The notes: generated by a model not told the origin, from the letters alone. DNA of 64,000 bases from Climacium dendroides (GCA_950106755.1 OX467083.1:27647029-27711028), one strand, 5' to 3'. Counted from the stretch's first letter, positions 12,299 through 25,414 are shown. Program-made: numbers and translations.

Positions 12299-14159
12299 TC
12301 AAATGCCCTCAAATATGTACAACTCATCACGAGGCATATACTCTTCATCACGTTCCTGAGGCTAAAGCACACCAACGACCTTCACTAGATTCGATGCACA
12401 TAAAGGGACTTCCTTGCTTCCTCGCATACCATCTCATACTAGTCTGTTTGAAAAAAACAAATTGCAAAGTAAACACTCCCCAGCAAAATATATCATCTCA
12501 ACAGTTCTTGCACGTCTCACCATGTCTGCAACGCTTTACCTCAAAAATGGTTGCCTCGTCTCCTGATGTCATCACGTAATCAAGAATGAGTCGGGTGGCC
12601 TGCACGACTAGCAATGAGTTAATTCAACGAATAGGTGAGTTAAACGTGTTCTTTGTTAAGCATGCACATTGAATTGCAATACAGTAAACGATGAACTAAA
12701 AACCGTGATAGTACTGCTCGTACACAACAAACGATCTAGTCCCATACAAGAGTGGTGGTTTAAAGCGATCTGTTCACCTTGTCCTTGTTGCCAAGACCAA
12801 ACTTCTCCACAAGATCTTGTAAATACTTGTCATGCTGCAATTCTCACCCCGTGAGCATCAGTACTCGGCATAGACGTCACGCAATTGAAAAAATGAAAAG
12901 ATTCATGACTTACAGCGCACTAGGATTGTAATCGTTGAGTTGCTAGTTGCTCTAAGAGATCATAGGAATTGAAAAAGCACAAATAACCCAGAAATCATAC
13001 TCATCTTAAAAGGTAAATGTTCACCAGTGCTACAGTTTCGCCAAGGACTTACCACATCGTCGACCGATTGACGGGTTTCAATAAGATCACTGCTGCTGTC
13101 ATCAATTATGCTTTGCACCTAGTGTCGCCAGCCATAAAACAGTAAATAATAGAGTTATTCAATAAGTAATGACGTGTCATCCCTCTTTTGACCCCACTTA
13201 AAATCATTGGAATTTGAATTTGGGCAAAAAGCAACGACATAGGTTGACTCTATGTTTACCTGTTTATACTATTTTCATAATATACTCACACATCCAGAAT
13301 AATTTTGCATCTAACTCTTAGCATGTTAATTCAAACAGTAAGGTCGAGCACAAGCTGATCATCTAAGGTTTTCATACTCGGCTAAGGCACGGTCCTTGCA
13401 AGGACTCCAGCCAATCTCTGCAAATGGTAAGGGTCAATGTATTAATACCAACCTTGGCGAATATTGCTGCATCGTCGTTAGCTTGCTTCGTGTACACGAT
13501 GGATATGCGAAGAGCTTTGCCTGTCATAAAAAAGAAAAGGAGAAATACCAAAAAATCTAGTTACCCCCTGAAAAACCACATAGCATTCCTGACTAATGAG
13601 GCTGGGGTCCCTTATCTACAGTGTCACTTATTCGTGTCACAGTGGAAATCATTCTTTCTCATTGGCTTACAACCCTTACTTTCAAGAGTATTCTATAGTG
13701 AAGCAAAGGGACCCCTGCCTTGGAGCTCAAGAGTGTTATGCAAGGATCCATGGTTTGAGAAATATTTCAAATTATCATATTGTGAAAATTAAAATTCAGA
13801 TGGGACCAAATTTATATCAACAAAATCAGCAACGAAAATCGCAAGCGCTGGTTATTCGGGCAAAAGAAACTCCCCAATTGACAATACACGAGGCCCATTT
13901 TGGGCCCTTCGGTCCATTAGAGGATCATGGGAGTTTGACGATTCAAAGCGTTTGCAATACAAGGATGATTTTTTTCCTTTTGAAGTCTTGCGAATCAGTG
14001 TGATTCTCTTCAAGTACCAGATTCTATTATGGGACACAGTGGAAAAAGAGAGTGTGTAAGCTTACCTGCAGATGGCAAGTTGTACGTTTTCGCCATTGTT
14101 TCCAGCCAGTCCAGCTGCTTCTTCTCTAAATGCAGCGACAGTTCCGTCTTGGAACCCAT
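12299..14159 (-). CDS. Small two-repeat (ribbon-helix-helix-like) protein, unnamed
   Basis: I do not recognise a named gene. Six short exons on the minus strand: 14159-14066, 13520-13453, 13118-13053, 12834-12778, 12599-12540, 12355-12299. They join into 133 residues with GT-AG borders at every junction. Residues 8-53 (LEKKQLDWLETMAKTYNLPS, then GKALRI and DDAAIFAK) resemble residues 77-116 (KYLQDLVEKFGLGNKDK, then ATRLILDYVMTSGDEATIFE), so the protein is an internal tandem duplication. The 'x-Leu-x-x-Leu...K-A-x-R-x-x-x-x-Y' pattern is reminiscent of ribbon-helix-helix folds, which would suggest nucleic-acid binding or dimerisation; that is inference from pattern only. The ATG follows a telo-box by about 40 bp. 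Larger open frames overlapping on the plus strand at 13424-14003 are shadows. Confidence 0.75.
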
Positions 14160-14197
14160 TGTGTCTGAAATTGGCATAGCACTTTGTGGTAAGTGAG

Positions 14198-14218
14198 AAC
14201 CCTAAACCCTAAACCCTT
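14198..14218 (-). promoter_or_regulatory. Telo-box array upstream of the two-repeat protein gene
   Basis: Three head-to-tail AACCCTA units lie about 40-60 bp upstream of the minus-strand ATG at 14159. Telo-boxes are common plant promoter or 5'-leader elements of genes active in dividing cells. Too short and internal to be a chromosome end. Confidence 0.55.
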
Positions 14219-16590
14219 AAAAAAAACAGACTGGGACCAGAGGATGCCTACACTCCAACAGGCGCAGTAGAGTATCAACGACAGAATTAGGTCGGTGAGA
14301 AAAAAATTAGAGAGGATACAGCTCAACTGAGCGTAGTAGTAGCGCTCCTCTCTTCCCACAAAACCGAGAGACAATAATTTCCAAGGGAATTGAATTACCA
14401 AGGGATTGTTTTGTTGAAGGAAGTGAACGCAAGCCAGAATGAGTTGAATTTTGCTTACTACGAGTTGGGTGTTGTGATCCTGATGAGCTCTGCGTGGGCG
14501 CTGCCTGGAGTCTGTAGCGAGGAGAGTGATCCTTGAAGAGGCCCAGAGGACATTTGAGCTCTACAAGGCACCATGCTCGCATGCCACACTCCAGCAAAGA
14601 ATTTGCTCCGTCCGCATCTTTTTCTTCTCATCCATCCAATGGACTGTGTATTCTCATCCATCCAATTGGACGTGAAAGTGGCTTTCCCAGCACCAGCAAT
14701 TATCCCTGGAAGAAATAAGGTAGTCAAGCCTATTACCATGCAAACTAGCAATTTGAATAACTTCGGGTCAATTCCAAGAGGGACACATATTTTTCAAAGG
14801 TGAGCACTTGTTTCACAAATCAAACTTCAATAGAATTATAATTTTTCAATTAAAATTGTAATTTTTGTAAATAATAAACAATCCATACCTGTGGAGACAC
14901 CAGCCCCCTTGCTTGTCCCCAAGAGAAATGCTGAATTTTTTTTATTTACCACACATGATAAAATTTGCAAATTTTGAATTCATATTTACAATCAGAAGCC
15001 CAAAATTAGCTAGGATAGATGTAGAAGATAAGTTAATCAAGTTCAAAATGTGGGCTAGGGTCTTTTTTTTGTATGCACCCTTGGAATGCCTTCAAGAGGA
15101 TGAGTGAGGGGGTCGATTCACCCTAAACCCACTCACCCATGTATCCAATGGTACTTAAGTATTTACCATTAAAAGATTAACACATTATTCCATGTTGGGA
15201 TTAATGTAGTGATTTTATCAAAAAATGAACGAATTTGGATGACTTTTTGGACAAAATTGGGGCCCATAGTAGGATGATTGAATTAGGTAGCAATTAGAAA
15301 CAAGTTGTTCTACCTCAAGGTAGAAGGTGGTAAAGTGGTTCACATGTCTTCTTGGACATAAATGATCACCACCAGTATTTGTGAATTATTTTTGAACCCT
15401 ATCCATTTTAACCAACCTTTACCTTAATATTATATTTCCAAATGAACAAGTGCAATCTTTGTTTTTACACTTCCCTTGAAAGTCATACATTGGACATTTT
15501 TAGTTTTCAGTGTCTTTACTAGGTTAAATATGAAAGGACCACACTTATCACCAAGGTGCTTAGTAAAAAAATGATCTAATTGTTGAATCAATAAGTATAT
15601 TATTTGTGTCTACAATAACTATGAAAGTCATTCATTAAACACTTTTTCTCATTAGCGGCATTATTTACCTAAAGTATGTAGACTTAACCTCTAAGCGTCA
15701 CAAACAGAAGAACTCTGAAGATGGGTTTGGAGAAGCATCAGAAGAAAAACGGCAAAACTTGAAATCTAGGTGGTTACTGAAGTTTTCACCATAGAAATTT
15801 ATTGCCAACAACCTAAAGAATGCACATTTGCTGTTTCAGGGGTATGGATACAAAGAATATAAGGTTTGATGAACACCCTCTTTCTGGAATCTAGGTCGGC
15901 TTTTCGAGCATGATCACTCTTCAAAAATTTGTTGATGGCAAACCACAAATCAAATGTGTGCGAGTTTCAAGCATGATGTAGAGTGTAGACACAACAATCC
16001 GAGAAAAAAAAAAATGGAAAAAGGAGTGAAATCCCAACTTGTGTGCAGTTCGAAAGTTGCAGAATTCCAAGTTCAACCTTTGAGGTGCAACTTGCATTTT
16101 TGGCCTTATGTTGTCAATTCTAAGTATTGAGCACATTCTTTTTTGCAATTATGATCTGCTCATCAAAATCTGTGGTGCATATAAGGTGGGTACACCTAAA
16201 ACCGCCACTAATTGCTACTGAGCCTATTTCCTAGTATTGGATTGGTAAAAATTTCATATGTTCTTGTTGGCAAGTGAAAGGAGGTTCCAACGCACCAGAG
16301 AACGTGGCATTTGGATACAGTATGCAAAAGTTATTAAGGAACAAAGTTTGGTTCTGAAAGCGTTTCTTCCACATAGGTACAGAACTGATTTTGGAGATGT
16401 ATGTATGGTATAGGTGGCGGTTTAAGGTCAGTGGCACATTTGGGTGTACCTACCTTATACTTCCCACACATTGTCGCAATGTTGAATGAGGCCAATGTAC
16501 ATTTATCTTCGGAAATCTTTCAAAAATTCCACTCAAAATGTATTTTGAATTCTATGCGTTTGAAAAACATCCGTTGTGATGTTTAGGGGT
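14219..16590. other. Promoter flank grading into AT-rich repeats
   Basis: 14.2-14.75 kb has higher GC and probably belongs to the promoter of the minus-strand gene. Beyond about 14.8 kb the sequence is AT-rich. 14930-15120 repeats the ACATGATAAAATTTGCAAAT-type block seen at 2660-2860. No gene supported. Confidence 0.45.
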
Positions 16591-17147
16591 TAAAAGCATT
16601 CAAATAAACCTTTGTGTTTGACTTCATTTTTAAAAATTTCCTACATTTTTGTGGAATCTCATTGACAATGAATTGAAAGCACAATTCCAATACATCTAAG
16701 CATTTTATCTTTTGGATATCTTTTGGATATATATTTGATTATATGTAAACCCCAAATGTATTCTCTCTCAAGATGAATTGCATGTTTATATTAAGGTCTT
16801 ATGAAAGTCAATTAATTATAAGTTCATCATTATTTGAAGTACTTTCAATCATAGGAACAATGCATGTAAGCTCACTAATGTTTTTAGAAGACAAGTCTAG
16901 AAGAATTGACCACAATGAAAAATACCTTTTTATTAATCCACATCAACATTGCAATGTTCCTTGAAGCCACTAATCGTTGCATTAGAATTTTTAAAAATTC
17001 ATATACTATATCATTTGAAATTCATCCTCATTGAAATTCATCCTCATTGAAATTCTTAAAGATAAATTTATATAAATTCAATGATAGACACAATGATAGG
17101 ATATAAAGGAGATGCTAATTTAAATAGTATTTGATTTTCTTAACCCC
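16585..17147. repeat. Pair of outward-facing TTAACCCC borders
   Basis: GGGGTTAA at 16585-16592 and TTAACCCC at 17140-17147 look like the right end of one and the left end of another member of the TTAA-CCCC family seen at 253-1006. The sequence after 17147 contains 'atcatgcattttttgg', resembling the inner terminus of the large foldback. By 17430-17490 it reads into the 'ttgaatcatt...gagatgaaagttatga' block shared with that foldback. Confidence 0.45.
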
Positions 17148-17902
17148 TAAACAACCATCATGCATTTTTTGGTTGTATAGAAATTTTGGACAAGTACATG
17201 TGACTAGATATTTTCATATTTTAGGCTAAAATTTTATTAGAAGGTGGGAGCAAGGAATATCTTTCAAACGCACCAAACTTCATGACATTTGGAAATACGA
17301 GTCAAAAGTTATAGCTGAATATGTTATTTTTTTCCACCAGCAGGGCAATATAGGCAAATTAGAAAAAATCACTTTTTTTGAAAACAAAAATTTGAAATTG
17401 GTTTTGTAGAGTTATAAATACATGAAAAGCTTTGAATCATTCCATTTTGATCAATGAGATGAAAGTTATGAGTAGTTTTTGTTTGCGGGCAGTTTTCTAT
17501 TCTCTACTTTAAAATAAACTTTGAAGTCTTTTATCTTAATCAATTTTCAATATTTTTGGAAAAAAAATTAAATTGCAGGATGTAGATTGTTTATAACAAC
17601 ATTTCAACCATTAAAATTGGCATACTGTATATCAATTCCATAATTAAATCTTTAACAATTTAATATTTTAAATCATTCTCTACTACTATCTACTTACTAT
17701 TTTTTTCCTATATGTTGTACAATTCCAAATGATCTAAAATTTTTCAAACATATGACCAACTTGTCTAGGAAAAATAATCCAAAGAATAACCACCATTTTC
17801 AACATTTATTTAATAGGAAAGTGAGCTTATGAAGTGCAACTGCATTATTTTTTGCAAGGCTAAAAAAATGATTTTAAGGTAACAAGCTTTGAAATTGCAT
17901 AG

Positions 17903-18196
17903 GCTCAAAATCGCCCACATCTTCAAAATGTACACTGTGCGTACATGTTGTTTTTTCATAACCTTCAACAATGTACAAATAGTGTACATTTTAGAGGGTG
18001 TACATTTTTAGAGCCCAATGCCATATCAACTTCAAAATTTTATAACTAATTCCACAAAGCTCCAAAAAAATAGAGAACAACTTGGGTTAGATGCCAATTC
18101 TACTTGTCTTTTAAGGAAAATTTACTGAAAATTATTTCAAGAAGCTTCACATCTCCAAAATTCAGTTTTAGCTCTTAGGTGGACAATATTTGGACC
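17903..18196 (-). repeat. Dispersed GTGGGC-hairpin repeat, copy 2
   Basis: Inverted relative to copy 1. It has the TGTACA-flanked hairpin at one end and the 'agatgccaattctacttg' / 'cagttttagctcttagg' block at the other. Confidence 0.8.
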
Positions 18197-20500
18197 TGTT
18201 CTCTTAGTGAATTTGAATGCTTATGTCTTGCAATCCACATGGTGGAAATTTTTGAAATTTTTACCACATGTTTTAAGTCAGCATACTATAAGATCTTATC
18301 GTTACATGTGACAAAAAAAAGTTTTTTTTCAAAAATTTGGTACTTGTACTAGAAATGACAGTTTTGGAGCATTTTTGGTGAAAACATGGTGAAGGAATTT
18401 TAGAGGTTAAAATCAAACAAAGGACATGAAATTTCTTTTATCATCACAAATAATCTATAGATGTAGTTGCAATTGGGGTTTTAGCATTTACTTTGTGTAG
18501 TTTTATAATTACACATGATAACTTGGAGTAAATCATTTTCAGAAATTAAAGATTTAATTTAAAGAATTGATCTTCATGTATTAGAATAATGTTGTGAATT
18601 GAACTTCTATATAAAACAACATTGACGAAGAAACCTTTTGAAATAGAAATTTATAAACAAATGCAATTACACCACGTGAGAGTGAATAATTTAATCTATA
18701 TACCAAATACTAACCACAACATTGATATTTCATTTCAAGGTAGAAGTACTTGTGATCATTGTAATTAATAGAGGTGTAACATTACCAAAAATACTATGAA
18801 CTTGTGGTTAATATTGCAATTTTTTTTATGAATACTACTTTGAGATATGAAATCAAAATTACAAGGGAACCAATTGCAATTGAAGGATTTTGAATTCCAC
18901 AAACTACTTAGAGCAATGTGTCACCGACTAGGAATATCAATTTCATTGTTGAATGGTTGTCAAATTGTTGAAGAAAACTAATACTATTTTAAAAAAAAAT
19001 TATTTTAGTATTTGTAGCTCTATTTTTGAGAGTCTTGTACCTACTTTTGAAGAATATGCTTAGTTGACTATGAGCATCACTTGCAATTAATATTAGTTCA
19101 AAAAGCTTGAAGTTGTTACAATTTTTTTTCTTATCAAGTCATTCTTTTGCCATTGTGTATGTGTGTAATCAATAGCAAACTTTGTTTTTGATGGCTTGTG
19201 AGAAAATTTTGTCTAAGATTGAGATTCTGATTATTTTAACCAATGGATGGTTGGATGGATACAAAATTTCCTAGATGGTAAATGACATTAGGATTTGTCA
19301 ATTTATTCTAAGGCAAATTGATGTCTACAAAGTGTTGCCATTGGTGGCTTAGGCCTCCACCCATTGGTATTTAATCCATCAATGTGAGCTTGATTTAGGA
19401 CATGGTGTCTCACCATGCAAGAAATTTACAATGGAATAGAAGAGGAAGACATGTGGTTGTAGAAGTTCTTCTAAAGTGAAAGCATAAGGAGACACCCAAG
19501 AAACATAGAAATTTCAAATTTCCATTAAGGAAAGTTGCTATTAAATTAGAATTTGGTGAAAGGTAGAGTATAGTGCCCGATCTTGAAGCATCAATAGTCA
19601 AATGTTCTCTAGAGGAGAGAGTGGAGACTTTCTCTTCCTAGACAATTCATTTAGAGTGTATAGTTGAAGAAGACATGATAGGTGGATTACAAAAAGAAAT
19701 TTTAAGTTTGAAGGACTTCCTCAAAAGTCACAAACCTCATGAGGAGTTTGGAGAGTCAAAAAGAGGCTATTAAAAATTTAGAGAATCAGTGAAGAACGAG
19801 ATGTATGTCTCTTATTTATTTATGTACCAAGGCATGCGTAATGCTTTAAAAGCATTTTTAGACCTTGAACATCTTCATAAAGGCTTATGAAAAGGAGATT
19901 GCTTTGTTCCAAGAAGGTCAGTATACTTGTCCAAATGTAGAGCAAATAGAGGTGAGGCATGAGTGATTCAAGAAGCAATTGTACTAATGCTTTTTCAAAT
20001 TGAGAAGAAATAGGCAAGAAGAGAGTTTGGACTCATTAGAATTTTATGGAGAATTTTAAGTAGGATGACTTTAAGCATTTCACATTTAGTTATGTCTATT
20101 GAAGTTGTTGCACTTGAAAAGGGGAGGTACAAATGTTTTTTCAAGTAATTTCAAGGGCATTTGTGATATTTTTTTTTTATTGTTTTTGTGATGTGATTTA
20201 CCAAAAATACAGCGAAAGATTTGAAGAAAAGACAATTGAACAAGGAATTCTAGAAAAATTTCAATTTAGATTGTCCACTCCAAATTTAATGTTTCAAACA
20301 GAAAGGTAAATTTTCATCTAAATTTTTCCACAAATTTCACATACTGGAATTTCAATATTTTCTTTTATATTCATCTTTTTGCTCAATGTACCAAACAATA
20401 GAAGTTTGTACAATTTTGAGTAAATCTACTCCAATCCTCAATCTAGAGTCTAATGATTTTCAACAAAGGGACTTCTATATGAGAGGATGTGGATTTCCAG
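18197..20500. other. AT-rich repeat DNA, possible decayed coding remnant
   Basis: No intact gene. Around 19430-20110 the plus strand is purine-rich with codon-like texture (runs of GAA/AAG/GAG), which might be a decayed retroelement gag-like segment. All frames are interrupted and no motif is identifiable. Confidence 0.35.
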
Positions 20501-20503
20501 GAA

Positions 20504-20553
20504 ATATATAATGTTGACAAATTCATGGATCCATCTTTGTCAACATTATATAT
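20504..20553. repeat. Short perfect hairpin
   Basis: An 18-bp arm (atataatgttgacaaa core) and its exact inverse enclose a 14-base loop containing GGATCC. This could be the footprint or core of a tiny MITE. Confidence 0.75.
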
Positions 20554-20710
20554 TATCAATAGTTTTGTACCCTCTAAACAAATTGCTCAATTGATGACCA
20601 TTTTCATGGTATTGATGAGTAGTCTCAATTTATGTTGATGTCAAGTTTAATAAGCAATGATGCTAATATGCAAGTGGGGAACATTGAGTGGAAAGTAATA
20701 CTATAAGAAA

Positions 20711-20878
20711 CTTGTGTTTTAGGTGATGGATTTTAGGTGACGTCAAATGTAACAATCCATTTTTTTGTCAACAATGATGTCCAATGTAACATCTTGATGT
20801 TACCGTGAACATTATTTTGATATGAAAACATAGGTTGTTGCATTTGATGTCACCTAAAATCCATCAACTTAAACATCG
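20711..20878. mobile_element. MITE-like foldback of about 168 bp
   Basis: Terminal inverted repeats of about 40 bp built around GATGGATTTTAGGTGA on the left, inverted at 20847-20870. The interior has smaller inverted blocks (TGTAACAT / ATGTTACC). No coding capacity. Confidence 0.7.
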
Positions 20879-22314
20879 AAAAACCATTAGAAGATGTTTT
20901 AAAACAAAATAAGACTGTGAGTTTCTATGGATTCTTGGACTATAGGGAACAATGGGAACTCTACCAAATCAACAATTTGAAATAGCCACCACCATGCCAC
21001 ATCAAATAATATTAATTAATTAATTTATAATATTTTAATTTAATTAAATATTTTGACGCATTCACAACCTAGTGAACATGCTTGTAACAACCCTCCCGAG
21101 CCCTCAAGTCCCTTCTAATGTCTAGTTTCTTGTAGCTCAATAAGGATTTTTTAGACCATTTTTAGAAAATATATAGAAAAATATTACTCCGTTTGTCCCA
21201 AATGTTTTTTATGTTTCACTTTTTGCATCTCTTGTAGTGTTGCCTAATTGAAGGAAATGAAGTTTTGGGAGGCGGTACAAAGGTTCACACATGGACTTGG
21301 GCCCATACTAACTATTAGCAAAATGACACCTCACACTCAACAATTAAATGTCTATTGGTGCTCCTTGGAAATGCCCCAAAAATTCTACTTTTCAATACCT
21401 CACAATTGCACTTTGAAAAAGGCTCTAAAATTCAAAGTTTCTAGGATGCTTAAAATGCACTGAATCCTACTTATAATGCAAAATGGGTTTAAATGTTTTT
21501 TTGGCCTTAATTCAAAATAATTTGTCCAATAGAAAGACCATTTTGAGAAGAAGTACTAAAAATATATATAGTAGAGGTATACTTCAAGGTATTTTTAGAA
21601 ATACTATAATAGTATTTTTTTGAGTTTCACTTTTGCAATGTATATTATTTTTAAATATATTAGTGTGTATTAGAAAAATGGTTTAGATTGCATATCAAGT
21701 CAACGTTGTTTATTTCAATTACAAACAACCCCATCATCTCTGAATATCATGCAAATTTATTTGATTTGATTTTCTCCTGATAAATTTCATCCATCTACAT
21801 TTATTTGGAAAAATTCATTTAAATTTATTTTTTTGTTGATGTATTTGAATGAAAGAAAAATTGCTAACTTGGACATCTTTTGCCAAAATTACATTGAAAA
21901 ACTCATGTATTTGGATGTAGTGGATGTTAGGTGTGTCCCTCAACCTTTACTTTGGGCAAACAGGATTTATCCTTGGTGGACATATTTGGCAAATAGGTTG
22001 ATAGAGTGACTTTTTTGGATAGACCAACATATTTTTGGTAGATTGACAACAAGAATGACTTGGGTAGATGGAAAATGATTTAATTAGAGGTGGACATATC
22101 AATGATAGTTGGTAGATAGTAACTTTATTTCAATATAAAAAATTTATCTCTTCAAGGAATTTTAGATATCTTTGAGAAGACAAATCTTTATGTACATATG
22201 GGGTGGTAGGTGGTGAAGTAAACAATGTGGGATAAATAAATAAAAGTTAGTACAAGCTCAACCACTCATAGTTAAGTCAAATTAAAGCAAGAATTCTATT
22301 TGAAGTAAAATTTT
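20879..22314. other. AT-rich intergenic DNA
   Basis: No gene or RNA recognised; simple AT-rich sequence with scattered short repeats. Confidence 0.45.
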
Positions 22315-22641
22315 AAACCTCATTTAGTCATAGTAAAATAAAAAATTTCAAAAAACTTTGGACTAAAAAAAGTTGGAAAAGCTATTTGAATTTCATCTCC
22401 AAAAATTCGTTTGATATTTTAAGCCTCCAATCAAATTTTATGGACAAATTTCAAAGAGAAGTTGGAAGGGACATTTTCTTTTGCATCTTGAAACATCCTC
22501 TTTAAATTTTGTCCATAGATTTTGATTGGAGGATTGAAATATGAAATGAACTTTTGGAAATGAAATTCAAATAGATTTCCCAACTTTTTGTAGTCCAAAG
22601 TTTTTTGAAAAAAATTATTCTATTATGACTAAATGAGGTTT
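22315..22641. mobile_element. Foldback element, arms of about 137 bp
   Basis: The left arm (22315-22453) starts AAACCTCATTTAGTCATA. The right arm (22505-22641) is its inverse, ending TATGACTAAATGAGGTTT. Mismatches are moderate and the central spacer is about 50 bp. No open frame in keeping with a transposase, so it is non-autonomous. Confidence 0.8.
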
Positions 22642-22790
22642 GAATTCTACATAAACATAATTTTGACATTTTGACAATAAGCGGTTTAGAACTCATTTTC
22701 AAATTATCCCATATCCTTTGATGATTCATGGTAAAAAATCAATTTCAATATAAAAATGACATCTCCATGGCCTTAGCACCTGAAAGGACT

Positions 22791-23214
22791 TGGATTAGAT
22801 GCCAATTCCACTTGTTTTTCAAGGAGAATTTACTAAAAATTATTCCAAAAAGCTTCACCTCCTCCAACATTAGTTTTAGCTCTTAGGTGGGTGATTTTTG
22901 GACATGTTACCTTACTTGTAACAAGGGCCTCCCTAAATTGGTCATAACATTCAATACCCTTCAAAAGAGGCTGCATTTCCTTCCTTGGAGGCATCATCCA
23001 TGAAAAACATCCAAACGGGAAATTAAAATAAGCTCCAGTGTTGTATTTTTCAGAGCTTTGTGGAATTACTTATAAAATTTTGAAGTTGAAATGGCATAGG
23101 GCTCTAAAATTGCCCACCTCCTCAAATGTACATTATTTATACATTACTAAAGGCTATGAAAAAGCAACATGTACACATAGTGTACATTTGAGAATGTGGG
23201 TAGTTTTAGAGTCT
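22791..23214. repeat. Dispersed GTGGGC-hairpin repeat, copy 3 (split)
   Basis: Two pieces of the family lie close together in opposite orientation: an inverted 'tail' block at 22791-22909 and a forward 'hairpin' block at 23051-23214. The arrangement suggests rearrangement or two overlapping insertions. Confidence 0.7.
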
Positions 23215-23224
23215 TTGAAAACCA

Positions 23225-23585
23225 TACCTACTTACAAACTAAAAATCTTCATAACTTTCATCTCACTTATTGAAATGGAATGATTCAAAGCTTTCCATGT
23301 GTGTATAAATTTGTACAATCAATTTCAAAAAGAATTTTTTGAAAAAAGTGATTTTTAAAGAAGTCTTTGGACTGCCTAAGCTGCCCGCTGAACATTGAAA
23401 ATGACATATCATGCAATAACTTTTTAAACATGTAGTCAAAAGGTATGAAAATTGTTGGACCTTTAAACTACTCCTCGGGCACATGTTTTGTGAAAATTTC
23501 AAAGAAAAAAAACCCTTCATTCGTAGTGAGCTGCCCAAAATCACAATGTTGCCAAGAAAACACAATTTTTGCATTTAGGGGTTAA
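23225..23585 (+). repeat. Single-arm relative of the 253-1006 foldback
   Basis: Diverged copy of the right arm of the large foldback. It runs in the same order from 'cttcataactttcatctca' through 'atcatgcaataac' to a closing GGGGTTAA at 23578-23585. Only one arm is present, so it may be an ancestral or deleted member. Confidence 0.75.
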
Positions 23586-25110
23586 TCATAAATTCAAAAC
23601 ATTGTGAGGAAATTGAAGCATTAGTTTCAATGAATAGAATGCTAATTTCATGAAAATTTTAAGCTTAAACATTGATTTTGTTTCTAACCTAATTGAATGC
23701 ATTGTTTTTTAGTAACGCATTTTGTTATTAAACTTAATTGTAGTTTTGTCCTAGGTACCTAGCTGAGTGAGCTTCAATTTTTTGACAATTTACAACGCGT
23801 GGATTGTTAGCTACTGATGGGTGTGAAATATTCCACACCATATCATCCAGGGATGAAATGGTGTGAAATATTCCGCACCATTTTGTGTGAGGGAAGGCAG
23901 TCCTTCTCGTTGCTACTGAATGTTATGGTCATACTAAATAAAAAAGTTAAGGACTAGAACCTCCAAATTTTCAACAAAGTGGGTACATATAAAAATTATC
24001 CCCTTTTTTTTGGAGCCATCAATTTAATATTTCGTGACCTTCAGCTTTCTAATTCAGACCCAGATTAGAAATATGAATTGAAAGTTTCCAGCTTTGGTCA
24101 TCTTTCAATAAGTAATTAATTCTTGAATTTTCCTCTGAGGTGAAAAAATCCCTTAGCTTTTCAATTCAATGTGACTAGTACAAGGAGATCTATAAAGTAG
24201 TCTGCTCTAAAAGCGAGTGGCCCCTATATTTAGGTTTAAATGAATACTAGGTGGTCTTTAAATGGACCTCTCAAGCCATTGAGAGAATCGAGAAAAAAAC
24301 ATTATTTATTGCAAGAGCCAATTATTGGCTTTCTTTTACTCAAATCACTTTAAAAGTTACAAGTGGTCGGATTTTGGAAGACCTAAGGTTACAAATAGGT
24401 ACCTACAACAGGTTTAAAAAAAATTCATAAGTAATTCAAAATGATTAAAAAAATATGAAAATACTTGTACGACGTTCCACATCCATTTTTTTTCTCTGAA
24501 AAATGATCCAAAAATATTTCTATTCATGGAAACCTTTGAAAAATGGGGACCAACCTTTAAATGGTTGCTTTTAGAGTATATTACCTTACCAATAAAGTCA
24601 ATACTTTGTACATTTTGTCAATGACCTATCCAAAAAGTGGCACCAAATCTTTTTAATCCAAAGCCTGCAACTTTTCTCCAAACTGTGTCCAAAAATTCGA
24701 TCACGTTGAGCCTAATAAGATGAAAATGTCCCAAATCTTCCATGTGTCCATTCCTAACAAGTAGACTATTGCTGAAAGTGTCCCCCAAAGTGCAATTAAA
24801 CTATTTTCATACTTAATTGTGATTGGTTGATATTGTTGATTGTCTAAATCTCAATTTTATGATCAAGCTATGTGACATTTTTAGGTTCCTAGGGAGCTTT
24901 CTTTTTGAAAATTCATAATAATTACAAGTCTTATTAAACAAAATTATTTATAAAATTCATGATTTTCAGTTGCTAAAATTTTCAATAGTTATGAAAAAAA
25001 ATTCTTGAAAAGGTGCCTCCAACTATTAATGGTAAATTGTTTATTTTGATAGTTATGGTCTTTTGGGTATTTTCACCCAAAGGTAAGAGGTTCTAAAAGT
25101 GCACATACCC
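23586..25110. other. AT-rich intergenic DNA
   Basis: No gene supported. A short direct repeat, 'gtgtgaaatattcc', occurs twice at 23820-23880. Confidence 0.45.
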
Positions 25111-25400
25111 CCAAATCGCCCACCTCCTCAAATGTACACTATTTGTACATGTTATTTTTTTGTAGCCTATAACAATGTACAAACAATGTACATTTGAGGA
25201 GGTGGGCAATTGTAGAGCCCCATGCCATTTCAACTTCAAAATTTCATAACTAATTCCACAAAGCTCCAAAAAACATGAAATGACTTGGGTTAGATGCCAA
25301 TTCCACTTAGCTTTCAAGGAAATTTTGGTGAAAAATATTTGAAGAAGCTTCACCTCCCCCCAATGCAGTTTCAGCTCTTAGGTGGGCGATTTATGGACCT
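25111..25400 (-). repeat. Dispersed GTGGGC-hairpin repeat, copy 4
   Basis: The best-preserved copy. It has a hairpin with both TGTACA arms (25118-25215) followed by the 'tgccaattccacttagcttt' and 'cagtttcagctcttaggtgg' blocks. It ends abruptly where GC-rich gene-island DNA begins. Confidence 0.85.
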
Positions 25401-25414
25401 CCTACCTGACCCTG

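Noticed and set aside
13424..14003. Plus-strand frames of 122 and 135 codons
   Set aside because: They overlap the minus-strand gene whose small exons have consistent phases and splice sites.
19410..20110. Possible retrotransposon gag remnant
   Set aside because: Codon-like texture only; no motif, no intact frame, no LTRs found.
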